Source: Paracoccaceae bacterium (GTDB lineage Bacteria > Pseudomonadota > Alphaproteobacteria > Rhodobacterales > Rhodobacteraceae). From it: DNA of 35,488 nt. Positions 1 through 9,400 of this stretch are shown here, piece by piece. The translations under genes and the position numbers were made by a program. Position 1 is the first letter of the stretch. Every line of letters begins with the position of its first letter. The stretch covers positions 1 through 35,488 of the forward strand of contig JACSRN010000115.1 in the NCBI GenBank assembly GCA_014879735.1. The letters are read 5' to 3'. Under the pieces are notes generated by a model. That model saw only the letters and a list, made by a program, of their open reading frames with translations, was not told the DNA's origin and searched no databases.

Positions 1-233
1 CCCGCCACCCGCTCGGGCAGGCCCGCCGCCAGGGCAATCCGCCGCGCCGGATTGCCCCCCGCCCCCAGCGCATCGGCCGAGATCACCTCGTCCACCGCCT
101 CCGGCGCGAATCCGGCATCGGCCAGCAGCGCCGCGATGACGGGTGCGGCCATGTCCTCGACCCGCAGCGCCGCAAAACCGCCGCCGCGCGGCATGACCGC
201 GGTGCGGCGCGCAGCGATCAGGCGCGGGGTCAT
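1..233 (-). CDS. thiolase family protein, N-terminal part (cut by window edge)
   Basis: Read on the minus strand from an ATG at 233, the frame stays open to base 1 and gives about 77 residues. They resemble the N-terminal end of thiolases (acetyl-CoA acetyltransferase type): an early AARRTAVMPRGG stretch, then DEVISADALGAGGNPARRIALAAGLPE. Family members condense or cleave acyl-CoA thioesters. The catalytic cysteine would lie just beyond the window edge, so activity cannot be judged. The start overlaps the stop of the upstream ligase gene by 4 bp (ATGA), which implies translational coupling and a shared acyl-CoA job. The exact substrate is unknown; a ketoacyl synthase-like relative is an alternative. 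Confidence 0.75.
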   Translation of the reverse strand, partial: MTPRLIAARRTAVMPRGGGFAALRVEDMAAPVIAALLADAGFAPEAVDEVISADALGAGGNPARRIALAAGLPERVA

Positions 234-1378
234 GCCCCGCGCTCCAGCGCGGCAAAATCGGTCTTGCCCGCCGCGGTCTCGGGCCAGTCGCCGCGCCAGG
301 CGATCCGCCGCGGCGCCTTCAGCGGCCCCAGCGCGGCGCGCAGCGCGGCAAGGACCGCGCCTTCCGCCGCCGGGTCGCCCATCGCAACGGCATGCAGGAT
401 ATGGCCGCGCCGCGCGTCCGGTTCGGTCAGCACCGCCGCGCGCACGATGCCCGGCAGGCTTTCCATCAGCGCCTCGATCTCTTCGGGAAAGACGTTCTGG
501 TCAGCCACCGTGACCATGCGCCCGCGGCGGCCGGACAAATGGAGGAACCCGTCCTCGATCCGCCCCATCTCGCCCACCGACAGCCAGCCGTCCCGCCACC
601 GCGCGCCGCCGGGCTCGCCGGCATAGCCGCGAAAGAGATAGGGGCTGCGCACCCAGACCTCGCCGCCGTCAAGCCCGAGCTCCACCCCCGGATAGGCGCG
701 GCCGACCGACCCCGCGGGGGTGGCGGCATCGGCGAGGGTGATGAAACTGGCCTCGGCCGCACCATAGAATTCCGATACTTCCGCCGCGGGTGCCAGCCGC
801 GCCAGATGCGCGCGCAAACCCGGGTCGAGCTTTGACCCGCCGACCAGCACCCGGCGCAGATCGGGCAAGGGCAGCGTCAGCCCGCGCAATTGTGCCGGCG
901 TGGCATAGATCAGCGCGATCCGGTGGTCGGCCAGTGCCCGGCCCTGCCGGTCCGGGCGCAGGCCCGGCAGAAGATGCACCTCGGCACCGAGATGCATCCC
1001 CTCGAGCGCGCCGTAAAGCGACAGCGAATGGACCAGCCCGCCCAGGACCGCGACCCGCAGCCCGGGGCCGATGCCGAACAGACCGGCATTCACCGCAAAG
1101 CTGGCGGTCCAGCTTTCCACGCTGCGGGCGATGCGCCGCGGCGCGCCGGTCGAGCCGGAGGTCAGCGTCTCGAACCCTTCCTGCGGGGCTGGACCGGCAC
1201 CGCCGATCCGGAAACCGCCGCCGAAACCGCCGCCACGGGCCAGCGCCTGCGCCAGTGCAGGCCCAGGCGGATCGGGCGGAATAAGCGGCACTGCCGCGCC
1301 GGCGCCACAGGGCCGAACCGGCCTGCCATCAGGGCCGAAGAGCCGCGCCTGGGGATGCCAGTGAAAACGCGCAGACAT
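230..1378 (-). CDS. AMP-forming acyl-CoA synthetase/ligase, compact form
   Basis: This 382-residue protein belongs to the ANL adenylating superfamily, which activates a carboxylic acid with ATP and usually passes it to CoA. The phosphate-binding loop TSGSTGAPR is at residues 73-81, FYGAAE (motif A5) at 204-209, GEMGR at the usual TGD position around 269-273, the hinge region GRRGR at 283-287, and the C-terminal lysine of AGKTD at 372. It is shorter than the usual 500 or more residues because the N-terminal region before the P-loop is only about 70 residues. The gene begins 9 bp after the aroQ stop and ends overlapping the thiolase start, so it sits in the middle of a three-gene run. The substrate cannot be read from the sequence. 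Confidence 0.8.
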   Translation of the reverse strand: MSARFHWHPQARLFGPDGRPVRPCGAGAAVPLIPPDPPGPALAQALARGGGFGGGFRIGGAGPAPQEGFETLTSGSTGAPRRIARSVESWTASFAVNAGLFGIGPGLRVAVLGGLVHSLSLYGALEGMHLGAEVHLLPGLRPDRQGRALADHRIALIYATPAQLRGLTLPLPDLRRVLVGGSKLDPGLRAHLARLAPAAEVSEFYGAAEASFITLADAATPAGSVGRAYPGVELGLDGGEVWVRSPYLFRGYAGEPGGARWRDGWLSVGEMGRIEDGFLHLSGRRGRMVTVADQNVFPEEIEALMESLPGIVRAAVLTEPDARRGHILHAVAMGDPAAEGAVLAALRAALGPLKAPRRIAWRGDWPETAAGKTDFAALERGA

Positions 1379-1387
1379 CCCCGTGCA

Positions 1388-1828
1388 TCAGCCGCGCGTC
1401 AGGGTGGCCATCCGGCGCAGCGCCAGCAGATAGCCCTCGGTGCCGAAGCCGGCGATCACGCCTTCGGCCCGCGCCGAGACATAGGAATGGTGCCGGAACG
1501 CCTCGCGCCGGTGGATATTCGAGATATGCACCTCAAGCACCGGCCCCTCGAAGGCCTGCAAGGCATCAAGGATCGCGATGGAGGTGTGGGAATAGGCGCC
1601 GGGGTTGATGACGATCCCGGCCGAGCGCCCGCGCGCGGCGTGGATCCAGTCGACAAGCTGCCCTTCGTGGTTCGACTGCATCGCCTCCAGCGCAAGCCCG
1701 AGGTCTGCCGCCAGCGCCCCGGTCGCCGCCACCACATCGGCCAGCGTCTCGCGCCCGTAGATTTCAGGCTGGCGCAGACCAAGCAGGTTCAGGTTCGGGC
1801 CGTTCAGAAGGGTGATGAGCTTGGGCAT
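1388..1828 (-). CDS. aroQ: type II 3-dehydroquinate dehydratase
   Basis: AroQ converts 3-dehydroquinate to 3-dehydroshikimate in the cytosolic shikimate pathway. The 146-residue protein has the usual family length. It shows NGPNLNLLG at residues 9-17, the catalytic tyrosine in PEIYG (Y24), [12 protein letters not shown] around 52-63, [10 protein letters not shown] around 74-83 and the histidine region HISNIHRRE near 101-109. The ATG at 1828 was chosen because the family starts right at [14 protein letters not shown] and AAGGAAG lies 5-11 bases upstream; a longer open frame upstream is arginine-rich and not conserved. It is the first gene of a minus-strand run with the acyl ligase and thiolase. 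Confidence 0.95.
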   Translation of the reverse strand: MPKLITLLNGPNLNLLGLRQPEIYGRETLADVVAATGALAADLGLALEAMQSNHEGQLVDWIHAARGRSAGIVINPGAYSHTSIAILDALQAFEGPVLEVHISNIHRREAFRHHSYVSARAEGVIAGFGTEGYLLALRRMATLTRG

Positions 1829-2159
1829 GAGGCTTCCTTTTGCGCGCCCCGACGATAGAGGATTGCGCCGCCTCGACAAGGGGGAGCGACCGCGAGCGCC
1901 CCCCGCACAGGGACGACGCCGACCCGTGCCAGGCACCAGCAGATATTGCTGTGACCACGGGGCGCGGCGCTGTGGCCCGGCGGCGCCACAGCCAAAGCCG
2001 CGGGTGAGCGGCCAAGGCGCAGCCGCCCCGGCCGGCAGCAGGCGGCGGGGGCAGGTGCAGATGGGGGCACAGACGGGGCGCCCGGACGGCGGCATCGCCG
2101 GGACCCGCCGGATGCGGGCCGCATATCCTGCCCGGCCACCGCGGGCTGCTTTGCAGCCG
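1829..2159. other. 331-base non-coding stretch between aroQ and metF terminator
   Basis: No convincing gene is seen on either strand; the frames here are arginine- and proline-rich shadows. The stretch holds the aroQ promoter region and a strong perfect stem, GCTGTGGC (1969-1976) and GCCACAGC (1985-1992), with an 8-base loop and no T-run. It could be part of an untranslated leader or a small RNA, but nothing else supports that. Confidence 0.5.
1852..1879 (-). promoter_or_regulatory. possible aroQ promoter
   Basis: On the minus strand TTGTCG (1874-1879) is followed after 16 bases by TATCGT (1852-1857), about 25 bases upstream of the aroQ start. Both hexamers match the sigma-70 consensus only partly, so this is an inference from position and spacing. 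Confidence 0.35.
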
Positions 2160-2193
2160 AAAAAGAGGCCCCCGGCAGACGCGCACGGGGGCC
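2160..2193 (-). terminator. rho-independent terminator of metF
   Basis: On the minus strand GGCCCCCG (2186-2193) pairs perfectly with CGGGGGCC (2167-2174) around an 11-base loop, and TC then TTTTT (2160-2164) follow. It lies about 33 bases past the metF stop, the expected place for an intrinsic terminator. Confidence 0.85.
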
Positions 2194-2225
2194 ACAGGGA
2201 GACCTCGGAAGTTCGGATCGCGGGC

Positions 2226-3092
2226 TCAGGCCACCTTTTCCAGCACCGTCTGCGGCTGGATGCCCAGAGCGCGCACCACCTCTCGCGTCAGGTCGGGGCG
2301 GTTCAGGGTGTAGAAATGCAGGTCCTCGACCCCGCCCTCGATCAGCCGGTCGCAAAGTGCCGTGCATTGGGCCAGCGCATAAAGCTCTTCGCGGCCGTCG
2401 CGGGCGGCACGGGTGAAGGCATCGTCCAGCCGCGCCGGCACGGTCGTGCCGCAGCGTGCGGCAAAACGCCGGGCACCGTCCCAGCTGACGATGGGCAGGA
2501 TGCCGGGGATGATGGGCGCGTTGATCCCCGCCTTCACGCAGGCATCGCGGAAACGGAAGAACGTGTCGGGGTTGAAGAAGAACTGCGTGATCGCGCTGGT
2601 GGCGCCGGCATCGATCTTGCGCTTTAGATGCGCGACATCGGCCGTGGCCGAGGCGGCATCGGGGTGGCGTTCGGGATAGGCCCCGACCCGGACGTTGAAG
2701 CCCTTGCCCGACAGCGCCGCCACCAGTTCGACCGACGAGGCAAAGCCTTCGGGATGGGCGGTCCAGCCGGCGGCGCCCTTGGGCGCATCGCCGCGCAGGG
2801 CCACGATGTCACGCACACCCGCGGCCGCATAGGCCTCGGCGATTTCCAGCGTCTCGGCTCGCGAAGCATCGACGCAGGTCAGATGCGCGGCCACGTTCAG
2901 CCCGGTGTTGCGGTGGATGGCCGTCACCGCCTCATGGGTCAGCTTGCGGGTGGTGCCGCCCGCGCCATAGGTGACAGAGACGAATTCGGGCCGCATCGGC
3001 GCCAGCGTCTGCACCGTATCCCACAGCCGGAACGACGCTTCGAGCGTCTGCGGCGGGAAAAATTCGAAGCTGATGCGCGGCGTCTGGGTCAT
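2226..3092 (-). CDS. metF: 5,10-methylenetetrahydrofolate reductase
   Basis: MetF reduces 5,10-methylene-THF to 5-methyl-THF using FAD and supplies the methyl group for methionine synthesis. The 288-residue protein has the family's length. FEFFPP (residues 9-14, with the conserved glutamate at 10) opens the TIM barrel, VTYGAGG is at 40-46, and ALRGD, part of the flavin and folate site, follows in the first half. The ATG at 3092 was preferred over longer starts because AAGGAG precedes it by 7 bases and homologs start close to SFEFFPP. It faces a LysR gene across about 85 bases containing a MetR-type box. An intrinsic terminator follows the stop. Confidence 0.95.
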   Translation of the reverse strand: MTQTPRISFEFFPPQTLEASFRLWDTVQTLAPMRPEFVSVTYGAGGTTRKLTHEAVTAIHRNTGLNVAAHLTCVDASRAETLEIAEAYAAAGVRDIVALRGDAPKGAAGWTAHPEGFASSVELVAALSGKGFNVRVGAYPERHPDAASATADVAHLKRKIDAGATSAITQFFFNPDTFFRFRDACVKAGINAPIIPGILPIVSWDGARRFAARCGTTVPARLDDAFTRAARDGREELYALAQCTALCDRLIEGGVEDLHFYTLNRPDLTREVVRALGIQPQTVLEKVA

Positions 3093-3134
3093 GGTCTTCT
3101 CCTTCGGTGCCCCCTTGTGACAGATCCGGAAAGG

Positions 3135-3147
3135 TGAGACAAATTCA
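3135..3147. promoter_or_regulatory. MetR-type operator in metF-metR gap
   Basis: TGAG-ACAAA-TTCA matches seven of eight positions of the MetR consensus TGAA-N5-TTCA. It lies between the divergent metF and LysR genes, where a MetR site would be expected to control both. It was recognised by eye only. Confidence 0.55.
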
Positions 3148-3177
3148 TAGTCTTCAGCATCATTATGAGACTGTTTC

Positions 3178-4083
3178 ATGTACATCGAGTTGAAGCACCT
3201 CCGTACCATCCGGGCGATCCATCAGGCCGGCGGGCTGGCCCGGGCGGCCGAAATGCTGAACATGACGCAATCGGCGCTGTCGCATCAGGTCGCGGGGCTG
3301 GAGGATCAGGCGGCGATGGAACTGTTCGTCCGCCGCTCAAAGCCGATGCGGCTTTCGGCGGCGGGAATGCGCATGCTGCGCGCGGCCGATCGCATCCTGC
3401 CCGAGATCGACGCGATGGAGGAGGAGTTCCGCGCCCTGCGCGCGGGCAAGACCGGACGGCTGTTCATAACGCTGGAATGCCACGCCTGTTTCGACTGGCT
3501 TTTCCCGGTGCTGGAACAGTTCCGCCATGCCTGGCCCGAGGTCGAGGTCGATATCCGCGCGGGCCTGGCCTTCGATGCAATGCCCGCGCTGAACCGCGAG
3601 GAGGTGGATCTTGTAATTACCGCCGATCCGCAGCCGCTGCCGGGCATCTCTTTCGCGCCGCTGTTCGACTATCACCCGACCTTCGTCGCCGCAGCCGCGA
3701 ATCCGCTGGCCGGGAAACCCTTCATCCTGGCCGAGGATCTGCGCGATCAGGTGCTGATCACCTATCCTGTCAGCCGTGACAGGTTGGACGTGTTCACGGA
3801 ATTGCTGACCCCGGCGCGGGTGGAGCCGCGCGCGCATCGCACGGCGGAACTGACCGCGGTGATCCTGATGCTGGTGGGATCGGGGCGCGGCGTGTCGGTG
3901 CTGCCCGACTGGGTGCTGCGCCAGGTGCGGCGCAACCCGGACTATATCACCCGCCCGCTGGGCCTGCCGCCGGCGCTGAAACGGATGCATGCCGCCACCC
4001 GCGAGGAGGATGCCGCCCGCCCCTTCGTGGCGCATTTCCTGCGCCTTGCGCGGGTCGAGGCGGTCAAGCTGCAGCGCGATTGA
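3178..4083 (+). CDS. metR: LysR-family transcriptional regulator, MetR-like
   Basis: This 301-residue protein has the LysR layout: a winged helix-turn-helix at residues 1-60 (LKHLRTIRAIHQAGGLARAAEMLNMTQSALSHQVAGLE) and a periplasmic-binding-protein-like effector domain from about 90 to 295. MetR uses homocysteine as co-effector to activate methionine genes. The assignment rests on resemblance to MetR (MTQSALSHQ, CHACFDWLFPVL) and on the divergent placement next to metF with a MetR-type box between. The ATG at 3178 has only a weak upstream GAGA, but it begins immediately before the conserved IELKHLRT. The general family is certain; the MetR subtype is likely. Confidence 0.85.
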   Translation: MYIELKHLRTIRAIHQAGGLARAAEMLNMTQSALSHQVAGLEDQAAMELFVRRSKPMRLSAAGMRMLRAADRILPEIDAMEEEFRALRAGKTGRLFITLECHACFDWLFPVLEQFRHAWPEVEVDIRAGLAFDAMPALNREEVDLVITADPQPLPGISFAPLFDYHPTFVAAAANPLAGKPFILAEDLRDQVLITYPVSRDRLDVFTELLTPARVEPRAHRTAELTAVILMLVGSGRGVSVLPDWVLRQVRRNPDYITRPLGLPPALKRMHAATREEDAARPFVAHFLRLARVEAVKLQRD

Positions 4084-4266
4084 ACGCGGTCGGCCGGCCA
4101 GGCGGGCCTGCTGCTTGCGTCGGGCCGCCGGGCCAGCGGACGGGCGGCGCATCCGAAGGTCCCCCGCCCCGGGAAAAGGCATTGACGGCCAGCCCTTTGC
4201 GCGTTGAACTGCGATCCGGGCACTGGTGAAAGGGGCGCCGGGATCATCGCCCCCGGGGAGGCAGAG

Positions 4267-4698
4267 ATGCGCGCAATCGCGGCAGCGCTGGGGCTTGGGC
4301 TCTGTCTCGCGCTGGTCCGACCGGATGGTGCAGCGGCGGAGCGCGTCGAGGTCCGGGTCTCGATCTCGCGCCAGGCGATGGAAGTGTTCCACGAGGGGCG
4401 ACGGCTTTTCACCTGGCCGGTCTCGACCGGAAAGTCGGGCATGGCCACGCCGAAGGGCATCTACAAGCCCTGGATCCTGTCGCGCAACCACCGCTCGCGG
4501 CAGTACAACAACGCGCCGATGCCCTACGCGATCTTCTACCAGGGCGGCTATGCCATCCATGGCACCGATCAGGAACGCAAGCTGGGCCGGCCCGCCAGCC
4601 ATGGCTGCGTGCGCCTGTCGAAGAGCAATGCCAGGATCCTGTTCGAGATGGTGAAGGCGGAGGGGATGGAAAACATGCGGGTGAACATCGTTCCCTAG
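4267..4698 (+). CDS. L,D-transpeptidase (YkuD domain)
   Basis: This is a small exported YkuD enzyme of 143 residues that would make 3-3 peptidoglycan cross-links or attach proteins to peptidoglycan in the periplasm. Residues 1-24 form a signal peptide (MRAIAAALGLGLCLALV, then a GAAAE cleavage region). The catalytic motif is complete: H98 in AIHGT, then S111-H112-G113-C114 and VRLS. PVSTGKSGMATPKGIY around 51-66 is the usual substrate-groove strand. The ATG at 4267 follows GGGGAGG and starts the signal peptide; an upstream in-frame ATG at 4204 would bury it. It appears to stand alone, with about 180 bases upstream and 110 downstream. Confidence 0.9.
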   Translation: MRAIAAALGLGLCLALVRPDGAAAERVEVRVSISRQAMEVFHEGRRLFTWPVSTGKSGMATPKGIYKPWILSRNHRSRQYNNAPMPYAIFYQGGYAIHGTDQERKLGRPASHGCVRLSKSNARILFEMVKAEGMENMRVNIVP

Positions 4699-4810
4699 GT
4701 CCGGGGGGCAATGCAGCGGCGGGGCGGGGCCTACCCGCTCTTTCCTTCCCGCGGCTTTGCCTGTAGGAACCGCGCGGTTGCCAACCCGCCCTTTACGCCG
4801 GAGACCGCCC

Positions 4811-5599
4811 ATGCAGGGAAGCGCCAACCTGAACCTGATGATCAAGGCCGCCCGGCGGGCGGCGCGCTCTCTGGTCAAGGACTTCCGCGAGGTCGAGAAC
4901 CTGCAGGTCTCCTCCAAGGGTCCGGGAGATTTCGTCTCGCGCGCCGATCGCGAGGCGGAGCGGATGATCAAGGAAGATCTGCTCGGCGCAAGGCCGACCT
5001 ACGGCTGGCTGGGCGAAGAGACGGGCGGCACCCCGGGGCAGGATCCGACGCGGCGCTGGATCGTCGATCCGCTGGACGGAACGACCAACTTCCTGCACGG
5101 CCTGCCGCACTGGGCGATTTCCATCGCGCTTGAGCACAAGGGCGAGATCGTCGCCGGGGTGGTCTACGACCCGGCCAAGGACGAGATGTTCTGGGCCGAG
5201 AAGGGTGCGGGCGCCTGGCTCAACGACAACCGCCGGCTGCGCGTCTCGGGGCGGCGATACCTGCACGAGGCGATTTTCGCGACCGGCGTACCCTTCGGCG
5301 CGAAGCAGACCCTGCCGGCGATGCTGAAGGACCTGGCGCAGCTGATGCCGGCGACCGCCGGCATGCGGCGCTGGGGGGCGGCGGCGCTTGACCTGTCCTA
5401 TGTTGCCGCCGGCCGGTACGAAGGGTTCTGGGAGCGCGAGCTCAAGGCCTGGGACATCGCCGCCGGCCTGCTTCTGGTGAAAGAGGCGGGCGGCATGGTC
5501 GAGGGGCTGCGCGAAGGCCAGGATCCCCTGGAGACCGGCTCGATCCTTGCCACCAACACCCTGCTGTTCGGGCAGGTGTCCAAGCTGCTGCGCGGCTGA
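4811..5599 (+). CDS. suhB: inositol monophosphatase family protein (SuhB-like)
   Basis: This Mg-dependent phosphatase of the FIG superfamily hydrolyses inositol-1-phosphate or related sugar phosphates; SuhB homologs also act in rRNA transcription complexes in other bacteria. The 262 residues contain all three metal-binding motifs: GEE (residues 68-70), WIVDPLDGTTNF (83-94, aspartates 86 and 89) and WDIAAG (214-219). The ATG at 4811 begins MQGSANLNLMIKAARRA, matching the alphaproteobacterial N-terminus; an in-frame ATG at 4757 adds a basic non-conserved leader. A short palindrome, AACCGCGCGGTT (4768-4779), precedes it. The gene converges with the rhomboid gene, with 9 bases between the stops. 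Confidence 0.9.
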   Translation: MQGSANLNLMIKAARRAARSLVKDFREVENLQVSSKGPGDFVSRADREAERMIKEDLLGARPTYGWLGEETGGTPGQDPTRRWIVDPLDGTTNFLHGLPHWAISIALEHKGEIVAGVVYDPAKDEMFWAEKGAGAWLNDNRRLRVSGRRYLHEAIFATGVPFGAKQTLPAMLKDLAQLMPATAGMRRWGAAALDLSYVAAGRYEGFWERELKAWDIAAGLLLVKEAGGMVEGLREGQDPLETGSILATNTLLFGQVSKLLRG

Positions 5600-5608
5600 G
5601 CGGCCGGC

Positions 5609-6343
5609 CTAGCGGCGCACCCGTGGGACCCGGCTGCGCTCAAGCCGATAGTCGGGGTGGGGATGCGGCGGCTGGCCCGCAGTCTGCCGCCACCAGCCGC
5701 CCCCTCCCCGCCGCAGCCAGAGCGGCAGGGCAAGCACAAGCCCGGCGATGAAGCCGCCGACATGGGCCCAATAGGCGACACCGGCATCCGCCGAGGCCGC
5801 GAAGCCCGAGACGATCTGGATGCCGAACCAGATGCCCAGGACGACCCAGGCCGGCATGGCGAAGATGCGGATGAAGACGATGATGATCACCAGCACATCG
5901 ACCCGCGCCCGCGGATAGAGCAGCAGATAGCCCCCCATCACCCCGGCGATGGCGCCGGAGGCGCCGACCATCGGCGCCCGGGAATAGGGATCGGGCAGGA
6001 TCTGCAGCGCCGCCGCGGCCAGTCCGGCGGCAAGGTAGAACAGCAAGAAGCCGACATGGCCCATCTCGCTTTCGAGATTGTCGCCGAAGATCCACAGAAA
6101 CAGCATGTTGCCGGCGATATGCAGCCAGCCGCCATGCAGGAACATATGGGTGATCAGCGTCTCGTAGCCCTCTCCCGCCATGATGCGCGCCGGCACCAGG
6201 CCCCAGGCCCAGTAGAACCGTCCGAGCTCCGCCTCGCTGGCGCCGGGATAGGTGAGCAGGAAGATCGCGACATTGATCGCGATGAGGGCGAGCGTGACAT
6301 AGGGCGTGCGGCCCGAGGGGTTGTGGTCGCGGATGGGAAACAT
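5609..6343 (-). CDS. rhomboid-family intramembrane serine protease (active-site intact)
   Basis: Rhomboids cleave membrane proteins within the bilayer with a Ser-His dyad. The 244-residue protein has about six hydrophobic segments and the motifs HMFLHGGWLHIAGNM (L1 and TM2 region), GASGAIAG (nucleophile serine) and AHVGGFIAG (catalytic histidine). The tail is basic and soluble. The ATG at 6343 (MFPIRDHNPSGRTP) matches the family start; the ATG at 6361 adds six residues. Neither start has a clear ribosome-binding site. The putative substrates are unknown. Compare the second rhomboid at 10741-11430, where both catalytic residues are replaced. Confidence 0.88.
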   Translation of the reverse strand: MFPIRDHNPSGRTPYVTLALIAINVAIFLLTYPGASEAELGRFYWAWGLVPARIMAGEGYETLITHMFLHGGWLHIAGNMLFLWIFGDNLESEMGHVGFLLFYLAAGLAAAALQILPDPYSRAPMVGASGAIAGVMGGYLLLYPRARVDVLVIIIVFIRIFAMPAWVVLGIWFGIQIVSGFAASADAGVAYWAHVGGFIAGLVLALPLWLRRGGGGWWRQTAGQPPHPHPDYRLERSRVPRVRR

Positions 6344-6390
6344 GGAGCGTAGTGTTCCCATCCGCGCGCGGCGGTCAAGCGGGCAAAAGC

Positions 6391-6450
6391 GGGGGGCGCT
6401 GCCCCCGGCGCGTGCCGCGCCTCCCCCGGGGTATTTTGGTCAAGAGGAAG
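6391..6450 (+). repeat. dispersed GC-rich repeat, copy 1
   Basis: A GC-rich hairpin (GGGGGCGCTGCCCCC) is followed by a second imperfect stem and the core GGTATTTTGGTCAAGAGGAAG at 6430-6450. The same core recurs at 22401-22421 and, inverted, at 22564-22584. The copy lies 8 bases beyond the putA stop, so it may also form part of the putA 3' end. Confidence 0.75.
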
Positions 6451-6458
6451 GCGCGGGA

Positions 6459-9400
6459 TCAGTCCTCTGCCACTTCGGCCAGGAGCCGGGCGTTGCCACC
6501 CGCCGCCGTGGTGTCGATGCAGGTATGGCGCTCGATCGTGACATGGCCGCGGTCGGGCAGCGTGGCGATCAGCGGCAGGATCGGACCGGGACGGGCAGCC
6601 AGGGCGCGGGCCGCCTCGCGCGCGGTTTCACCCCAGGCGAGGACGCCGGAAAAGCCGGTCAGCCCGCCCAGCGCGGCCGGTGGCAGATCGGGGGCCTCCA
6701 CCGCCCGGCCGCCGAGGGCGCGGATGGCCTGGGCCTGGGCATGTGCCGCCGCCTCGCCGGGACCGAGGCAGAGGACAGGCGCGCGGGGATACCAGGTCAG
6801 CCGGTTCGATTCGCCGGTGGGACCGGGCAGGCTTTCGGTTGCCTCGGCCGGGGCCGGCGGTGCGGCAGCCAGGCGGCGTGCCGCCTCCTGCGCGGTGGTG
6901 GGACGGCCGGGCGTGCCCGTTGCGGGCGCGGGCCGGGCGGTGAACCGGGCCAGGTAGTCCGGTCCGCCGGCCTTGGGCCCGGTGCCCGACAGCCCCTCGC
7001 CGCCGAAAGGCTGGCTGCCGACCACGGCGCCGATCTGGTTGCGGTTCACATAGGTGTTGCCGGCACGGATGCGGCGGACCACGCTTTCGACCCGGTCGTC
7101 GATCCGGCTGTGCAGGCCGAAGGTCAGGCCGTAGCCGGTGGCATTGATCGCATCGACCACATCGTCGATCTCGCCGGCGCGGAAGGTGGCGACATGCAGC
7201 ACGGGGCCGAAGATTTCGCGTTCCAAGGCGCTGATCGAGGGGATGCGAATCACCGCGGGGGCAACGAAATGGCCGGTCGCGGGCACCTTCAGCTCCTTGA
7301 GAAGGCGGCCTTCACGCCGCGCCGTCTCGACATGGCTGCGGATCGTCGATGCGGCCTCGGCATCGATCACCGGGCCGATGTCGGTGGCGAGCGTCCAGGG
7401 ATCGCCCGCCGCGAGTTCGTCCATCGCACCGAACAGCATCTCCAGCATCGGGGCGGCGATGTCTTCCTGCAGATAGAGGCAGCGCAACGCCGAACAGCGC
7501 TGGCCGGCCGACTGGAAGCTGGAGGCGAGAATATCGCGCACCGCCTGTTCCGGCAGCGCAGTGGAATCGACGATCATCGCATTCAGCCCGCCGGTTTCGG
7601 CGATCAGCACCGCCTCGGGCGCCAGATTGTCGGCCATGCTGCGGCGAATGGCCAGGGCGGTTTCGGTCGACCCCGTGAAGGCGATGCCGGCCACCCGCGG
7701 ATCGGCCGACAGCATCGCGCCCACGGTGCCATCGCCGGGCAGAAGCTGCAGCGCGGTCGCCGGCACGCCGGCGCGGTGAAGGAGCGACACCGCAAGGGCG
7801 GCGATCAGCGGCGTCTGCTCGGCCGGTTTGGCCAGCACGGCGTTGCCTGCGGCCAGCGCGGCGGCGATCTGGCCGGTGAAGATCGCCAGCGGGAAGTTCC
7901 ACGGGCTGATACAGGCGAAGATGCCGCGCGGCGGATCGGTCAGCGATGCCGCGCCGGCGGCATAATAGCGCAGGAAATCCGTCGCCTCGCGCAGTTCCGA
8001 CACGGAATCGGCCAGCGTCTTGCCGGCTTCGCGGGCAAGAAGCGCATAGATCGGGCCGACCTCGGCCTCGTAGAGATCGGCCGCACGGTTCAGCACCTCG
8101 GCCCGGGTTGCGGGATCGGCGGCCCAGGGTTCGGCCAGGCGCAGGGCTGTGTCGGCATCGGCGGGGCTGGCGGTCAGCACCAGGCCCACCGGCGCCCCGG
8201 TCGCGGGATTTTGCACCTCGAGCCGCAGCCCGCCGGCCGCGCGGCCGGCAAGCAGCGGTGCCGCCTCGACCAGGACTTCGGCATAGGGCATGCGGGCCGC
8301 ATCAAGCCTGTCGAGATCGGCGGTATCGGTCAGGTCGTAGCCGCGGGAATTGACCCGGCCGGGGAAGAGGGCGGCAGAGGGGAGCACGGCCGGGTTTTCC
8401 ACCGATGCGACGGCCTCCATATAGGTCAGCGGGCAGGCGGCAACCTTTTCCGGTGGCACTTCCTCGTTCACGATCTGGTTCACGAAACTGGAGTTGGCGC
8501 CATTCTCCAGCAGCCGGCGGACCAGATAGGCCAGCAGGTCGCGATGCGCGCCGACCGGGGCATAGATGCGGCAGCGCGTGGACTTTTCCGACAGAACAAG
8601 GTCGTGCAACCGCTCTCCCATGCCGTGCAACCGCTGGAACTCGAACATTTCTGCCGAAACCCCCATGGCCGAGGCCATGTCCAGCACCGCGGCCACCGTA
8701 TGGGCGTTGTGGCCGGCGAACTGCGGATAGATCCGATCCGTCATGCCCAGCAGCTTGCGCGCGCTGGCGATATAGCTGACATCGGTCGCCTGCTTCCTGG
8801 TGAAGACCGGGAAGGAGGCCAGGCCCAGCACCTGCGCGCGCTTGATTTCGGCGTCCCAATAGGCGCCCTTCACCAGCCGCACCATGATCCGCCGGTCCAG
8901 CCGCACGGACAGGGCATAGAGCCAGTCGATCACCGCGCCGCAGCGCCGGCCATAGGCCTGCACCACCACGCCGAATCCGTCCCAGCCGGCAAGCGAGGGA
9001 TCCGCCAGCACCGCCTCGATCACCTCGAGCGACAGGGCCAGCCGGTCGGCCTCTTCGGCATCGATGTTGAAGCCCAGGCCCGCGGCCCGGGCCAGCCCGG
9101 CCAGGGCCCGCACCCGCGGCACCAGTTCCGCCATCACCCGCTCGCGCTTGGCCACTTCATAGCGCGGGTGCAGCGCCGACAGCTTGACCGAGATCCCCGG
9201 ATTCGCCCCGATATCCGACCCTTTCGCCGCCTTGGCGATGGCAGTGATGGCGCGGGAATAGGCCAGGTGATAGCGGCGGGCATCGGCCTCGGTCCGCGCG
9301 GCCTCGCCCAGCATGTCATAGCTGTAGGTATAGCCCTTCGCCTCCAACTCGCGGGCGCGCGCCATCGCGGTGTCGATGGTCTCGCCCAGCACGAACTGGC

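Noticed and set aside
3093-3177. SAM or related riboswitch before metF
   Set aside because: The leader is too short and lacks the conserved cores that I know for SAM-II-type elements; a MetR box explains control better.
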